Shown one piece after another: positions 34,953 to 43,113 of a DNA stretch of 64,000 bases. The position numbers were made by a program, and so were the translations under genes. The stretch is from positions 124,001-188,000 of the forward strand of contig NZ_JACSMD010000002.1 in NCBI RefSeq assembly GCF_018618475.1. Reading direction: 5' to 3'. Every line of letters starts with the position of its first letter. Position 1 is the first letter of the stretch. The DNA is from Exiguobacterium sp. s122 (GTDB lineage: Bacteria > Bacillota > Bacilli > Exiguobacteriales > Exiguobacteriaceae). The notes under the pieces were generated by a model, which was not told the DNA's origin, did not search any database, and worked only from the letters and a program-made list of their open reading frames with translations.

Positions 34953-37195
34953 GTCGTGTGGACCTCCTCACCCATGACGTGACAGCTCGTCGCAATCGCA
35001 TGGTCCGCCACAAACGGTACGCTCGAACCGAGCGGGACCGTCAACGGGTTCATGTGCAACGGTGTGTTCGCTGGTAATTTCTTCAGTTGAACGGCGCATA
35101 CTTTGAATTCTGGCATGCGGGACATCGGGTCCAAACATGGATTGGTCAATTGGTTGACGGCAAGTTCTTTTCCCCAGTGATACGGGACAAAGACGGTGTC
35201 TTTCCGAATCGCCTTCGTCAAACGTGCCTCGACGACCATCGCGCCTCTTCGTGTCCGTAATTCGACTTTGTCACCGGTTTGCAGGTTATAGCTCGAGGCG
35301 AGTTCCGGATGAATCTCGACGAACGGTAACTTAGACATTGTACTCAAGAAGTCGATTCGCCGTGTCTGATTGCCCGAGAGGTAATGGAAGACGACGCGAC
35401 CGGTCGTGAGCGTGACCGGGTATTCTTCGTTCGCATATTCACCGGCCGGGCGATACGTGACGACAGGCAGATTCGCTTTCCCGTTCGCTGTCCCGAACCG
35501 TTCTTTAAACATCGTCGGTGTGCCAGGATGGTCCTCAGACGGACATGGCCAAAACACGCCATACTCGTTGTCGATGCGTTCCCACGTAATCCCGGAATAG
35601 TCGGCCGCGCCACCTTTCGTGGCGAGACGGAACTCTTCCCAAATGTCGCGTGCCGTCTTATACGGGAAGTATTGTCCGCGTCCCATTCGTTCAGCGATTC
35701 GCTGCATGATTTCCCAGTCCGGGAGAGAATCACCGAGCGGTTCGCGCACTTTCCGGATTCGAACGACACGTCCCTCTAGGTTCGTCGTCGTCCCTTCGTC
35801 TTCTGCCCACGAACAAGCCGGCAAGACCACGTCGGCGAACTCGCAAGATTCAGACATGAAGAAGTCACTAACGACGAAGAAGTCGAGTTTGTTGAAGCTG
35901 TCCCAAACGTACGGCAGGTTCGGCGCTGAGACGGCGGGATTCGAACACATGAGATGCATTGCCCGAATCGTTCCTGCTTGAATCTCATCGAACATCTCAA
36001 ACGCTGAGACACCTGGTTTTGGCATCTCGGATGGATCAATGCCCCAGACACCGCTCACATATTCGACAGCTTTCGGGTCTGTGAGTTTTCGGTAACCAGG
36101 CAATAAGTCCGCTTTTTGTCCGTGTTCCCGCCCACCTTGTCCGTTCCCTTGACCCGTCATCGTCGCGACGCCAGAAGCAAACTTGCCGACCATTCCCCGC
36201 AGGAGCGCCATCGACGTGTAGAGCGAGACGTTGTCGACGCCTTTTGATTGTTGCTCGACACCACGGGCGAACAACATGACCGACCGCGGGCTCTTTCCGT
36301 AAATGTGACCTGCTTTTTCAAGTTTTTCGATGGTAATTCCGGTCACGTCACTCGTCCGTTCGAGCGTCCACTCGCGTACGGATGCCTGTAACGCTTCGTA
36401 GTTATCACAACGCTCATCCACGTACGCTTGATCGACGTAATCATGTTCGATGAGGAAGTGGAGTAATCCCATCGCCAGCGCTGCGTCCGTCCCTGGTTTT
36501 AAGTCGAGGTGGACGTCAGCCACGCGTGCCATCGGAATCTCACGTGGGTCGGCGACGATGATTTTCGCACCTTTGTCTTTCGCCTTCCAAATATGTTGCG
36601 TCGTCGTCGGATGACACTCGGCGATGTTTGAACCGGCGACAAAGAACGTATCAACATGCTCGAACTCCGTCCACGGTAGGGTCGCCCCACGGTCAATGCC
36701 AAGTGTTTTTAAGAAACCACCGGCAGCCGACGACATACAGAAGCGACCGTTATAATCAATGAATCGTGTGCCGAGTGCGACGCGCGCATATTTTCCGACG
36801 AGATAACATTTCTCGTTCGTCATGGAGACGCCACCGAACACGGACACCGCATCTTTCCCGTGCTCGCGCTGAATCCGTTTGAAGTTCGCTTCAATCACGT
36901 CGAGCGCTTCCTCCCACGTTGCTTTCTCAAACTTCCCGTTCCGTTTAATGAGCGGTGTCAAGATCCGGTCCGGATGCTCGATCGTTTGATAGGCCGTGAC
37001 CCCTTTCGGACAGAGCTTGCCTTTATTGACCGGGAAATCATAACGTGGCTCGACGCCTTTGACAGCCCCGCTCTTCTCGTCGACGCGAATGTGCATGCCA
37101 CACTGCATCCCACAATAACAACAGTGGGTCGTAATTAGTTTTTCGCCTGGTTTGACCAAGTTTTGTACGTCAGGTGAAGTTAAAAACTCACTCAT
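34949..37195 (-). CDS. Molybdopterin oxidoreductase catalytic subunit, NapA/NasC-type (probable nitrate reductase)
   Basis: The 748-residue bis-MGD enzyme has an N-terminal 4Fe-4S site (CCYCGMQC at 25-32, then GKLCPKG) and Mo ligand Cys in GRFCMSSAAG near residue 149, as in NapA/NasC/FdhF-like enzymes and unlike NarG (Asp). Cofactor motifs are MTGQGNGQGGREHG and LTTGRVVFHYLSGNQTRR. No Tat signal is present, so it acts in the cytosol. Context (narK, moa, FNR sites) points to nitrate as substrate, but a related oxyanion or formate cannot be excluded. The start at 37195 follows GGAGGGG. Confidence 0.88.
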   Translation of the reverse strand: MSEFLTSPDVQNLVKPGEKLITTHCCYCGMQCGMHIRVDEKSGAVKGVEPRYDFPVNKGKLCPKGVTAYQTIEHPDRILTPLIKRNGKFEKATWEEALDVIEANFKRIQREHGKDAVSVFGGVSMTNEKCYLVGKYARVALGTRFIDYNGRFCMSSAAGGFLKTLGIDRGATLPWTEFEHVDTFFVAGSNIAECHPTTTQHIWKAKDKGAKIIVADPREIPMARVADVHLDLKPGTDAALAMGLLHFLIEHDYVDQAYVDERCDNYEALQASVREWTLERTSDVTGITIEKLEKAGHIYGKSPRSVMLFARGVEQQSKGVDNVSLYTSMALLRGMVGKFASGVATMTGQGNGQGGREHGQKADLLPGYRKLTDPKAVEYVSGVWGIDPSEMPKPGVSAFEMFDEIQAGTIRAMHLMCSNPAVSAPNLPYVWDSFNKLDFFVVSDFFMSESCEFADVVLPACSWAEDEGTTTNLEGRVVRIRKVREPLGDSLPDWEIMQRIAERMGRGQYFPYKTARDIWEEFRLATKGGAADYSGITWERIDNEYGVFWPCPSEDHPGTPTMFKERFGTANGKANLPVVTYRPAGEYANEEYPVTLTTGRVVFHYLSGNQTRRIDFLSTMSKLPFVEIHPELASSYNLQTGDKVELRTRRGAMVVEARLTKAIRKDTVFVPYHWGKELAVNQLTNPCLDPMSRMPEFKVCAVQLKKLPANTPLHMNPLTVPLGSSVPFVADHAIATSCHVMGEEVHTT

Positions 37196-37487
37196 CTTTT
37201 TCCCCTCCATAGAACGTCTCCGCTCTTCGTTTTGAAAATCCACTGACATGGTAGCCGTTGATGGTTTGTAGCGGATAATGCATCCCGTCACTCTCGGACC
37301 GTCCCAGCGCCGAATCGAGCCGAGCCCGACGCCGACACGCATGACATAAGTCTTGAACGGTATGCGCCGCATCGACTGGCACGAGTTGAATCGATCCTTC
37401 AAGCAACTGCTTCACTTGTTCAATTTCTTCACGTGTCCCGGTCGGTTCCCCGCATTTAACGCACAGGTGTTTCATCTTTTGTTTCAT
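37188..37487 (-). CDS. Small CxxC/CxxCRR-domain protein, paralogue of the cytochrome b C-terminus
   Basis: The 99-residue protein has two CxxC pairs (CVKCG and CHACRR) separated by about 40 residues, likely a zinc ribbon or metal site. It ends in a GYHVSGF-type tail. It aligns by eye over its whole length with the C-terminal domain of the next upstream gene (CSGCG ... CQPCRR ... GMSMPGF), so the two arose by duplication. The start at 37487 is tentative; GTG at 37499 or ATG at 37475 are possible. It overlaps both neighbouring genes. Confidence 0.7.
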   Translation of the reverse strand: MKQKMKHLCVKCGEPTGTREEIEQVKQLLEGSIQLVPVDAAHTVQDLCHACRRRARLDSALGRSESDGMHYPLQTINGYHVSGFSKRRAETFYGGEKDE

Positions 37488-38598
37488 CTTTTGTTTCACC
37501 TTTCGTCTGTTTCGGCCGCCCGAACCCTGGCATCGACATGCCGGTATTCGTGTCGACTGGATGTGTCGGTAACTGCCCGTTCATCATGTTCAACTGCATT
37601 TTCACACGCATCTTCCGGCGACACGGTTGACAGTAATCGGATAACTGGGTACCGTCATTCAACCCGAGCTGTAGCGTATGGGCTTGAAGAATCGCCTGCA
37701 CGTCCTCGACTTGATTGTCCGTTGCATAGCGTGTGCCACAACCGGAACAGACACGCGTCTCGTCAGCCTCGACTTCCCGATAGTTCATCGGGACGCTCGC
37801 CGCCATCGGTCGGACCGGCAAGTGGAACAGTTTGCCGAACGGGAAGTAGCATAAAAAGATGATGACGGTCAGCTGGTGGAATAGAGCGAGCTCGTGATGG
37901 ATGAATCCGCCGAAAAATACGTAGGACACAGTCAATAAGAGCCCAGAGACGGTGACGATGAGCAACATGAGGAGCGGTAAAATATCAAATTCAAAGCGTT
38001 GCGTCACTTTCACATCTTGATCGTAAATCCGACGATATAACGCCATCAGTACACCGACGAGCAACATGAGTGCCGTAATATTCAATCCGTTATAAACGAT
38101 TTCGGCAAACAGTCCATGGGCCGCCATCTTGATCGTCGGGATATTGAAGACGATGATTTGATACGTTTCGACATCAATCAAGTCAAACCGCATCCATTGG
38201 AACGTCAAGCCGAACGTGATCGCGAATGAGCCGAGGCATCCCCAGGCAATCAACATATGTTGACTCCATCGATACCACCCACGTTCCCAGATGAATTTCT
38301 GTAAGACGATATTATGGACGGTCGTCGTTGCAACGGCTTTACTCGCCCGCTTCTTTTCAGCTTTCATTTGTTTCAAACTACGCTTCAACACTTGTGAGGT
38401 GGCCGGACGCGCAAAGAACAACGTCAATCGCACGACCATGCCGATCATGCAAATAACAGCGGCGATGTAATAGCCGAACAGCGCCATATCGACGTGTTCG
38501 AATCGACCTGAAGCAATCCAAGTCGAGAGCACTAAGCTCGTGAATCCTACGAACGACCACTTCGCAGCAGTCGAATAAAAATAACGGTCGGACATCAT
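37456..38598 (-). CDS. NarI-like membrane cytochrome b with C-terminal CxxC domain
   Basis: The 380-residue protein has about six helices in residues 10-275, with candidate heme-ligand histidines in SQHMLIAWG, MAAHGLF, IHHELALFHQL and GKLFHLPVRP. The last motif resembles the NarI/DsrM membrane anchors. Residues about 285-365 form a soluble domain with CSGCG and CQPCRR pairs. The tail repeats KDET. First gene of the operon behind an FNR-type promoter, it probably oxidises menaquinol for the cytoplasmic molybdoenzyme. Confidence 0.8.
   Translation of the reverse strand: MMSDRYFYSTAAKWSFVGFTSLVLSTWIASGRFEHVDMALFGYYIAAVICMIGMVVRLTLFFARPATSQVLKRSLKQMKAEKKRASKAVATTTVHNIVLQKFIWERGWYRWSQHMLIAWGCLGSFAITFGLTFQWMRFDLIDVETYQIIVFNIPTIKMAAHGLFAEIVYNGLNITALMLLVGVLMALYRRIYDQDVKVTQRFEFDILPLLMLLIVTVSGLLLTVSYVFFGGFIHHELALFHQLTVIIFLCYFPFGKLFHLPVRPMAASVPMNYREVEADETRVCSGCGTRYATDNQVEDVQAILQAHTLQLGLNDGTQLSDYCQPCRRKMRVKMQLNMMNGQLPTHPVDTNTGMSMPGFGRPKQTKGETKDETKDETPVR
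37473..37508. repeat. 12-bp tandem repeat in the overlap of two genes
   Basis: CATCTTTTGTTT occurs twice in perfect tandem, followed by a third, degenerate unit. In one minus-strand frame it encodes KDET repeats at the C-terminus of the cytochrome; in the other it gives MKQK repeats at the start of the small CxxC protein. Confidence 0.85.
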
Positions 38599-38635
38599 GG
38601 TTCCCCCTTCTCTTTCCGAGCGACTTCATAGTTTC

Positions 38636-38686
38636 ATCATAAAGATGACGTAAACACTTAACTGTTACTTTTTTCACAGATAAGTG
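38636..38686 (-). promoter_or_regulatory. Predicted FNR-dependent promoter of the nitrate reductase operon
   Basis: TGTTA-N6-TCACA (38663-38678) is one mismatch from the FNR consensus. It sits in a larger palindrome at 38655-38686 whose 11-bp arms agree at 10 positions. TATGAT at 38636-38641 is the -10, with the centre 29.5 bp away. Confidence 0.75.
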
Positions 38687-38728
38687 ATTGGAGACGTGAC
38701 AGAATAATGAACGAAGGAGGAAGCGATT

Positions 38729-39100
38729 ATGAAAACGTCCATTAAAATCTTTCTATTCCTGACGATCACGTGTATGCTTCTTGTTTTTTCGATTGGTTTC
38801 GTCTTTGCGAATCGAGCGACGACGGAACCCGATGTTGTCGGTTATGTCATTGAAATCAACTCGGACGATCAAACGGCACTCATCATTCAAGGCATTGATG
38901 CGACAGAGGCGAAACTTCCTGCTGACGTCTTATTCGAACGTAGTGCACCAGAAGATGTGAGTTGGTATAAGTTTCAAGTGACATCGACATTTAAGAAAAT
39001 CTCGGTCGGTGACCACGTCGCGTTGTGGAAAAAGACCGGCCCGAGTATTTTAAACACACCGAACCGCGCCTATGTGAAAGCAGTCAACGTGCTTCGCTAA
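38729..39100 (+). CDS. DUF3221-like exported protein
   Basis: The 123-residue protein has an N-terminal hydrophobic signal or anchor (residues 5-25). A small beta-rich domain follows with VVGYVIEINSDDQTALIIQGID and FKKISVGDHVALWKKTGPSILNTPNRA, the pattern of DUF3221 proteins of bacilli. Function unknown. AAGGAGG precedes the ATG. Its stop overlaps the modB stop region by 4 bases tail to tail. Confidence 0.7.
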   Translation: MKTSIKIFLFLTITCMLLVFSIGFVFANRATTEPDVVGYVIEINSDDQTALIIQGIDATEAKLPADVLFERSAPEDVSWYKFQVTSTFKKISVGDHVALWKKTGPSILNTPNRAYVKAVNVLR

Positions 39101-39738
39101 TCGCGACGCTTGCCATAGCGCTCGCTTAGCCAGAGCACGAGAAACGCCAATCCGATCAACCAGCCGCTCCAAATGAGCGCTTGCGTCATGTTTCCATTCA
39201 ACGTCGCCATGTAGATGGCCGTTGCGAGCGTCATCGTCTCCCCGGGGATGTTTCCTGCAATCATCATCGTAATGCCAAACTCACCGATAGACCGGGCGAA
39301 TCCGAGCACGAACCCGCTCGTCAACGCCGGTAATAACAACGGAATCGTGACATATGTGAACAATTGGCGTTCGGTTCCACCAAGCACGCGTCCGGCTTCA
39401 TACCATTCCGCATCCAGTTGGTTCAAACCGAGTCGAATCGTTTGATAGATGAGAGGGAACGCCGCCAAGGCGGACGCGATGACGTTGGCTTGCTTTGTGA
39501 ACAAGAGATTGACCGGTAAAAACGAACCGAGTCCGTTATTGCCTAGTGCGATCAAGGCGTATAGACCGATAACAGTCGGCGGTAAGATAAGCGGCAATAA
39601 AAACAACGTGTCCACGAGGCGTTTTCCTTTGAACTGTCGGTGATGCATGAAGTAAGCGGCAGCGAATGCCACGACGAATGCGTTTCCCGTCGCGATCAAA
39701 CCGACTTCGAACGTGAGTTGGATAGGCGAGAGCATCAT
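39097..39738 (-). CDS. modB: Molybdate ABC transporter permease
   Basis: The 213-residue protein has five or six helices and the permease EAA loop EWYEAGRVLGGTERQLFTYV with ARSIGEFGITMMIAG, typical of ModB. It imports molybdate with ModA. No ATPase gene follows, so the modC partner must be elsewhere or a shared ATPase is used. Its start overlaps modA by ATGA. Confidence 0.92.
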   Translation of the reverse strand: MMLSPIQLTFEVGLIATGNAFVVAFAAAYFMHHRQFKGKRLVDTLFLLPLILPPTVIGLYALIALGNNGLGSFLPVNLLFTKQANVIASALAAFPLIYQTIRLGLNQLDAEWYEAGRVLGGTERQLFTYVTIPLLLPALTSGFVLGFARSIGEFGITMMIAGNIPGETMTLATAIYMATLNGNMTQALIWSGWLIGLAFLVLWLSERYGKRRD

Positions 39739-40472
39739 TTCATAAACCCTTTTTCTAGAAAGTATCGCTGAATGTCTTCGTCGAACAGACGGTCATATAC
39801 GTGACGTACATTGTCACGGTTTGCGAAACGGACGGCGGGATACAGAATGGGGCCTGTCGCTGCGGACGGGATCGGCTGAATCGCTTCTACTTTCTCCGTA
39901 AGTTCTGTTTTATAGACGAAACCCGCACTCGCGTCTCCTTGCTCGATGAGGGTCAAGACTTGTCTGACGTTTTGCGCGTAAATCAATCGCGGTTCAGTTT
40001 GTTTCCACATTTCGATTGAATCGAGTGCGCTTTTCGCATATCGGCCTGCTGGCACATTGACGGGATCACCGATGACGATGCGTGGGCACGTCTCTAACTC
40101 CAGCCAGTCTACGGCGCAACGCTTGCCTTTAGGCGTCACGAGCCACAACTCATTTCTCAAAAAAGGTCGTCGCTCCAGTACAGGGGGGGCTAAGGCATCG
40201 ACATCTGCCTCGCTCGCTGCCAAGAAAAGATCTGCAGGCGACCCGTGATTGATTTGTGCACGCAACGCACCGCTCCCGTTCGTGACGACACGAATATCCA
40301 CTTGATCTAGTTCGGCTTCCAATTGCTTCTCCACTTGTTCAAGCGCCGGCCCTAAACTAGCTGCCGCTAAAATCGTCACCGTCTCGTTTTCTTCATCCGA
40401 GGAGCTCGACCATACTTGACTCAACAACAAGGCGACCGTCACGCCAACTACTACAGCACTCATGCGTTTCAT
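39735..40472 (-). CDS. modA: Molybdate-binding protein
   Basis: The 245-residue periplasmic-type binding protein has VTILAAASLGPALEQVEKQ, VVTNGSGALRAQINHGSPADLFLAA, VIGDPVNVPAGRYAK and GDASAGFVYKTEL, the ModA pattern. The N-terminal hydrophobic segment lacks a clear lipobox Cys (VWSSSSDE), so it may be secreted or held by an uncleaved signal. An FNR-like promoter element lies upstream, fitting coordinated supply of molybdenum with nitrate reductase. Confidence 0.92.
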   Translation of the reverse strand: MKRMSAVVVGVTVALLLSQVWSSSSDEENETVTILAAASLGPALEQVEKQLEAELDQVDIRVVTNGSGALRAQINHGSPADLFLAASEADVDALAPPVLERRPFLRNELWLVTPKGKRCAVDWLELETCPRIVIGDPVNVPAGRYAKSALDSIEMWKQTEPRLIYAQNVRQVLTLIEQGDASAGFVYKTELTEKVEAIQPIPSAATGPILYPAVRFANRDNVRHVYDRLFDEDIQRYFLEKGFMK

Positions 40473-40500
40473 GAAGAATCACTCCTTTGCTTCTCCATTC

Positions 40501-40543
40501 ATCGTAACGAGTCAGCCGAGTCACATCTGTATCAAATGTCACA
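40501..40543 (-). promoter_or_regulatory. Predicted FNR-dependent promoter of modAB
   Basis: TGTAT-N6-TCACA (40528-40543) has two mismatches to the FNR consensus. TACGAT at 40501-40506 is the -10 at the same 29.5 bp distance as at the other sites. Confidence 0.55.
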
Positions 40544-40579
40544 AAAAAAGCATCTCCCGGATAAAAGGAGATGCTTTTC
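40543..40579 (-). terminator. Terminator of ric/scdA
   Basis: A GCATCTCC/GGAGATGC stem is followed on the minus strand by seven U, between ric and the modA promoter. Confidence 0.9.
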
Positions 40580-40582
40580 CGA

Positions 40583-41290
40583 TCAAACGACCGTACGTGC
40601 CCGTGGGAATAAAATATTGTTTTCGAGATGAATGTGCTCAAACGTATCGGCTTCAAGTGCCTCAAGACGTTGATAGACGAGCCGATACGTCCCACATGCA
40701 CCTTCAGGCGGAGTAAAATCATTCGTTACGTGACGAAGTGTTTTCAACAAATCGCCGGCTGCCGCATGCTCAGATTCGAGCGACGCCAAAATCGTTTCGA
40801 GCTCACGCGTCGTCTCTTCCGTCGGTTCCGCCTCATGACGAAGTAACGTTGGAAAATCTTTCGTTTCCTCTTTTACGATATGTTGTTCGAGCTCTAGCTT
40901 TAACTGGTTGAACAGCTGATGTACTTGCCCGAGATGTGGATGATGTTGCCCATGGACTCGAAACACTTTCGTTACGTAAGGCGTGAGTTGCGGAAGTTCG
41001 TCCGTCAAAAACTGATGGTGCTTATGAATGATATGTTCAACCAATTCGGATGACGAGGCGGCATCCCAATCGATACTCGTTTCATTCATCTCTTGTTTCC
41101 GTTTATATAAGGCGTTCACTTCTTCCAAAATCTCCTCAGTCGAACGTTTGGATTTGTCCGTCGCTTCCGCGAGTGGTCGATTCCCTCCGCAACAAAAGTC
41201 GATTCGATTCCGCTTGAAAATATCGGCTGCTTGCGGACACTGTTTCACGATATCCGATACGTGTGTGTCGCTCGTAAACGTGTAGATCAT
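40583..41290 (-). CDS. scdA: Iron-sulfur cluster repair di-iron protein (Ric/ScdA/YtfE)
   Basis: The 235-residue protein has an N-terminal DUF542 domain with NRIDFCCGGNRPLAEA and a hemerythrin-like domain with iron ligands in HIIHKHHQFL, HGQHHPHL, LEQHIVKEE, ESEHAAAGDLL and FEHIHLENNILFPRA. It rebuilds Fe-S clusters damaged by nitric oxide or oxidants, which suits nitrate respiration. The start at 41290 follows AGGAGGG. An FNR-type site lies 59-74 bases upstream. Confidence 0.95.
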   Translation of the reverse strand: MIYTFTSDTHVSDIVKQCPQAADIFKRNRIDFCCGGNRPLAEATDKSKRSTEEILEEVNALYKRKQEMNETSIDWDAASSSELVEHIIHKHHQFLTDELPQLTPYVTKVFRVHGQHHPHLGQVHQLFNQLKLELEQHIVKEETKDFPTLLRHEAEPTEETTRELETILASLESEHAAAGDLLKTLRHVTNDFTPPEGACGTYRLVYQRLEALEADTFEHIHLENNILFPRARTVV

Positions 41291-41321
41291 GTTGTACCCT
41301 CCTATTCGTTTTGACACGTTC

Positions 41322-41364
41322 AGCGTAGCAAGCGGCCTCGTTAGAAAAAGTGAAATACGTCACA
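41322..41364 (-). promoter_or_regulatory. Predicted FNR-dependent promoter of ric/scdA
   Basis: AGTGA-N6-TCACA (41349-41364) is one mismatch from the FNR consensus. TACGCT at 41322-41327 is a weak -10 at the standard 29.5 bp distance. Confidence 0.65.
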
Positions 41365-41403
41365 TTTCCTGAGGAAAAGGACGTCCGTTTCGAATTTGGA
41401 CAC

Positions 41404-41450
41404 AAAAACACCCTAAATCGGTCGGCGCGTTCCATCCAACAGATTTAGGG
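41404..41450 (-). terminator. Terminator of aceA
   Basis: A CCCTAAATC/GATTTAGGG stem with a 22-base loop is followed on the minus strand by TGTTTTTG, just after the aceA stop codon. Confidence 0.8.
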
Positions 41451-41460
41451 CATGATTAAA

Positions 41461-42750
41461 TTAAGGCAAAATGGAAGGCGACGACGCCTCAAATTGTTCG
41501 GTTTCGGTCGACCCAGCGAGGGCCGTCGTCGACGACTGACCGCCCGAGATCACGAGCGATACTTCATCGAAATAACCGGTCCCGACCTCGCGCTGGTGGC
41601 GCGTCGCCGTGTATCCATGCACTTCGGAAGCAAACTCCGCTTGTTGCAGTTCAGAATATGCGGCCATTCCGCGTTCTTTATAGCCGCGTGCCAACTCGAA
41701 CATGCCGAAGTTGAGCGAATGGAAACCAGCGAGCGTGACGAACTGGAACTTATACCCCATCGCACCAATCTCTTGTTGGAACGTGGCGATTTCTTCGTCA
41801 GATAGCTTCTTCTTCCAGTTGAACGACGGGGAACAGTTGTAAGCGAGCAGTTTCCCCGGGTACTTGGCATGAATCGCGTCCGCAAATTGACGCGCCTCGT
41901 CCAAATCTGGTTCGGACGTCTCGCACCAGACGAGATCGGCGTAAGGCGCATAGGCGAGACCGCGCGCGATCGCCTGGTCGATCCCGGCCTCGGTGCGATA
42001 AAACCCTTCAGGCGTTCGTTCCCCGATGATGAACGGGTGGTCGACCGGATCGATATCGCTCGTGATTAAGTTCGCCGCATGAGCATCTGTCCGGGCAACG
42101 ATAATCGTTGGTACACCCATGATGTCGGCCGCAAGCCGGGCGGCAATCAAATTCTTCACGGCCGTCTGCGTCGGGAGCAACACTTTCCCGCCGAGATGTC
42201 CGCATTTCTTCTCTGAAGACAGCTGGTCCTCAAGGTGGACTCCCGCAGCTCCCGCTTCAATCATCGCTTTCGTCAATTCAAAGACGTTCAACACGCCACC
42301 AAATCCAGCCTCCATGTCCGCAACGATTGGTGCGAACCAATGCGTGTCGCCTTTTCCTTCCGCGGTCTGGATTTGGTCGGCCCGTTGCAGCGCCTGATTG
42401 ATTCGTTTGACGACGCTCGGGACCGAGTTCGCTGGATATAAACTTTGATCGGGATACATGTGCCCGGAAAGGTTCGCATCAGCGGCGACTTGCCAGCCGC
42501 TCAAATAGATGGCTTCGAGTCCGGCCTTCACTTGTTGAATGGCCTGATTCCCCGTTAAAGCCCCAAGTGCATGCACGTAGTCGCGTTCATGGAGAAGTCT
42601 CCAAAGATGTTCCGCTCCTTTTGTTGCGAGCGTATGTTCAATTAGAACTGAGCCCCGTAGTTTCATTACCTCTTCCGCACTGTAAGGACGCTCCACCCCT
42701 TCAAAACGTTCCGACTGCCAGTTTTCCTCAAGCATCTGTTGTCCATTCAT
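41461..42750 (-). CDS. aceA: Isocitrate lyase
   Basis: The 429-residue enzyme has the active-site loop [11 protein letters not shown], metal and substrate motifs [28 protein letters not shown] and [13 protein letters not shown]. It splits isocitrate into glyoxylate and succinate, first step of the glyoxylate shunt. The start at 42750 is 8 bases from AGGAGG; the ATG at 42756 is too close. A TGTTATATAACA-like operator lies at 42793-42804. Confidence 0.97.
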   Translation of the reverse strand: MNGQQMLEENWQSERFEGVERPYSAEEVMKLRGSVLIEHTLATKGAEHLWRLLHERDYVHALGALTGNQAIQQVKAGLEAIYLSGWQVAADANLSGHMYPDQSLYPANSVPSVVKRINQALQRADQIQTAEGKGDTHWFAPIVADMEAGFGGVLNVFELTKAMIEAGAAGVHLEDQLSSEKKCGHLGGKVLLPTQTAVKNLIAARLAADIMGVPTIIVARTDAHAANLITSDIDPVDHPFIIGERTPEGFYRTEAGIDQAIARGLAYAPYADLVWCETSEPDLDEARQFADAIHAKYPGKLLAYNCSPSFNWKKKLSDEEIATFQQEIGAMGYKFQFVTLAGFHSLNFGMFELARGYKERGMAAYSELQQAEFASEVHGYTATRHQREVGTGYFDEVSLVISGGQSSTTALAGSTETEQFEASSPSILP

Positions 42751-42792
42751 TGTCATTCCTCCTGTATTATATTAGTTGATTAATTTAAATTT

Positions 42793-42804
42793 TGTTATAC
42801 AACA
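42793..42804. promoter_or_regulatory. Copy A of a shared 12-bp palindromic operator (aceA)
   Basis: TGTTATACAACA is one mismatch from TGTTATATAACA and lies 43 bases upstream of the aceA start. Two further copies flank the malate synthase promoter. Confidence 0.6.
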
Positions 42805-42816
42805 GATAAGCCATGC

Positions 42817-43113
42817 TTAATCTAAATACGCACAACATTCGAGTGCCGCCTTGAACGTAGAGTGTTCCATTCCACAACAGCGACAGACGTTCTCTTCGTC
42901 TCGTTCTTCCGGCTTCCGGAAGACGACCACTTCTTCGACAGATTCCTTCATAATTTGGAGCGATCCGTCCGTTCGATCGAGAATAAGACGCATCAAGTCG
43001 TTGCCGTATACGAACGCCGTGTTTGCGAGCGTAGCCGTCGATTCACCTGAAATGATGCGACGGACGACCCAACGTTCAATCAACTGTTCGCTTTCCATTT
43101 TTTTCGTCGTCAT
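42817..43113 (-). CDS. Unrecognised small Cys-rich protein between malate synthase and isocitrate lyase
   Basis: The 98-residue protein has a C-terminal CRCCGMEHSTFKAALECC segment that could bind zinc or be redox active. The N-terminal 70 residues look helical and strand mixed with no membrane segment. AGGAGGAAT precedes the ATG, and the start overlaps the malate synthase stop by 4 bases, so it belongs to the glyoxylate-shunt operon. No known family is recognised; a regulatory or assembly role would be guesswork. Confidence 0.65.
   Translation of the reverse strand: MTTKKMESEQLIERWVVRRIISGESTATLANTAFVYGNDLMRLILDRTDGSLQIMKESVEEVVVFRKPEERDEENVCRCCGMEHSTFKAALECCAYLD

Noticed and set aside
42817-43113. 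Small Cys-rich gene as a shadow of malate synthase
   Set aside because: It lies outside that gene, has its own AGGAGG site and an ATGA overlap, so it was kept as real.
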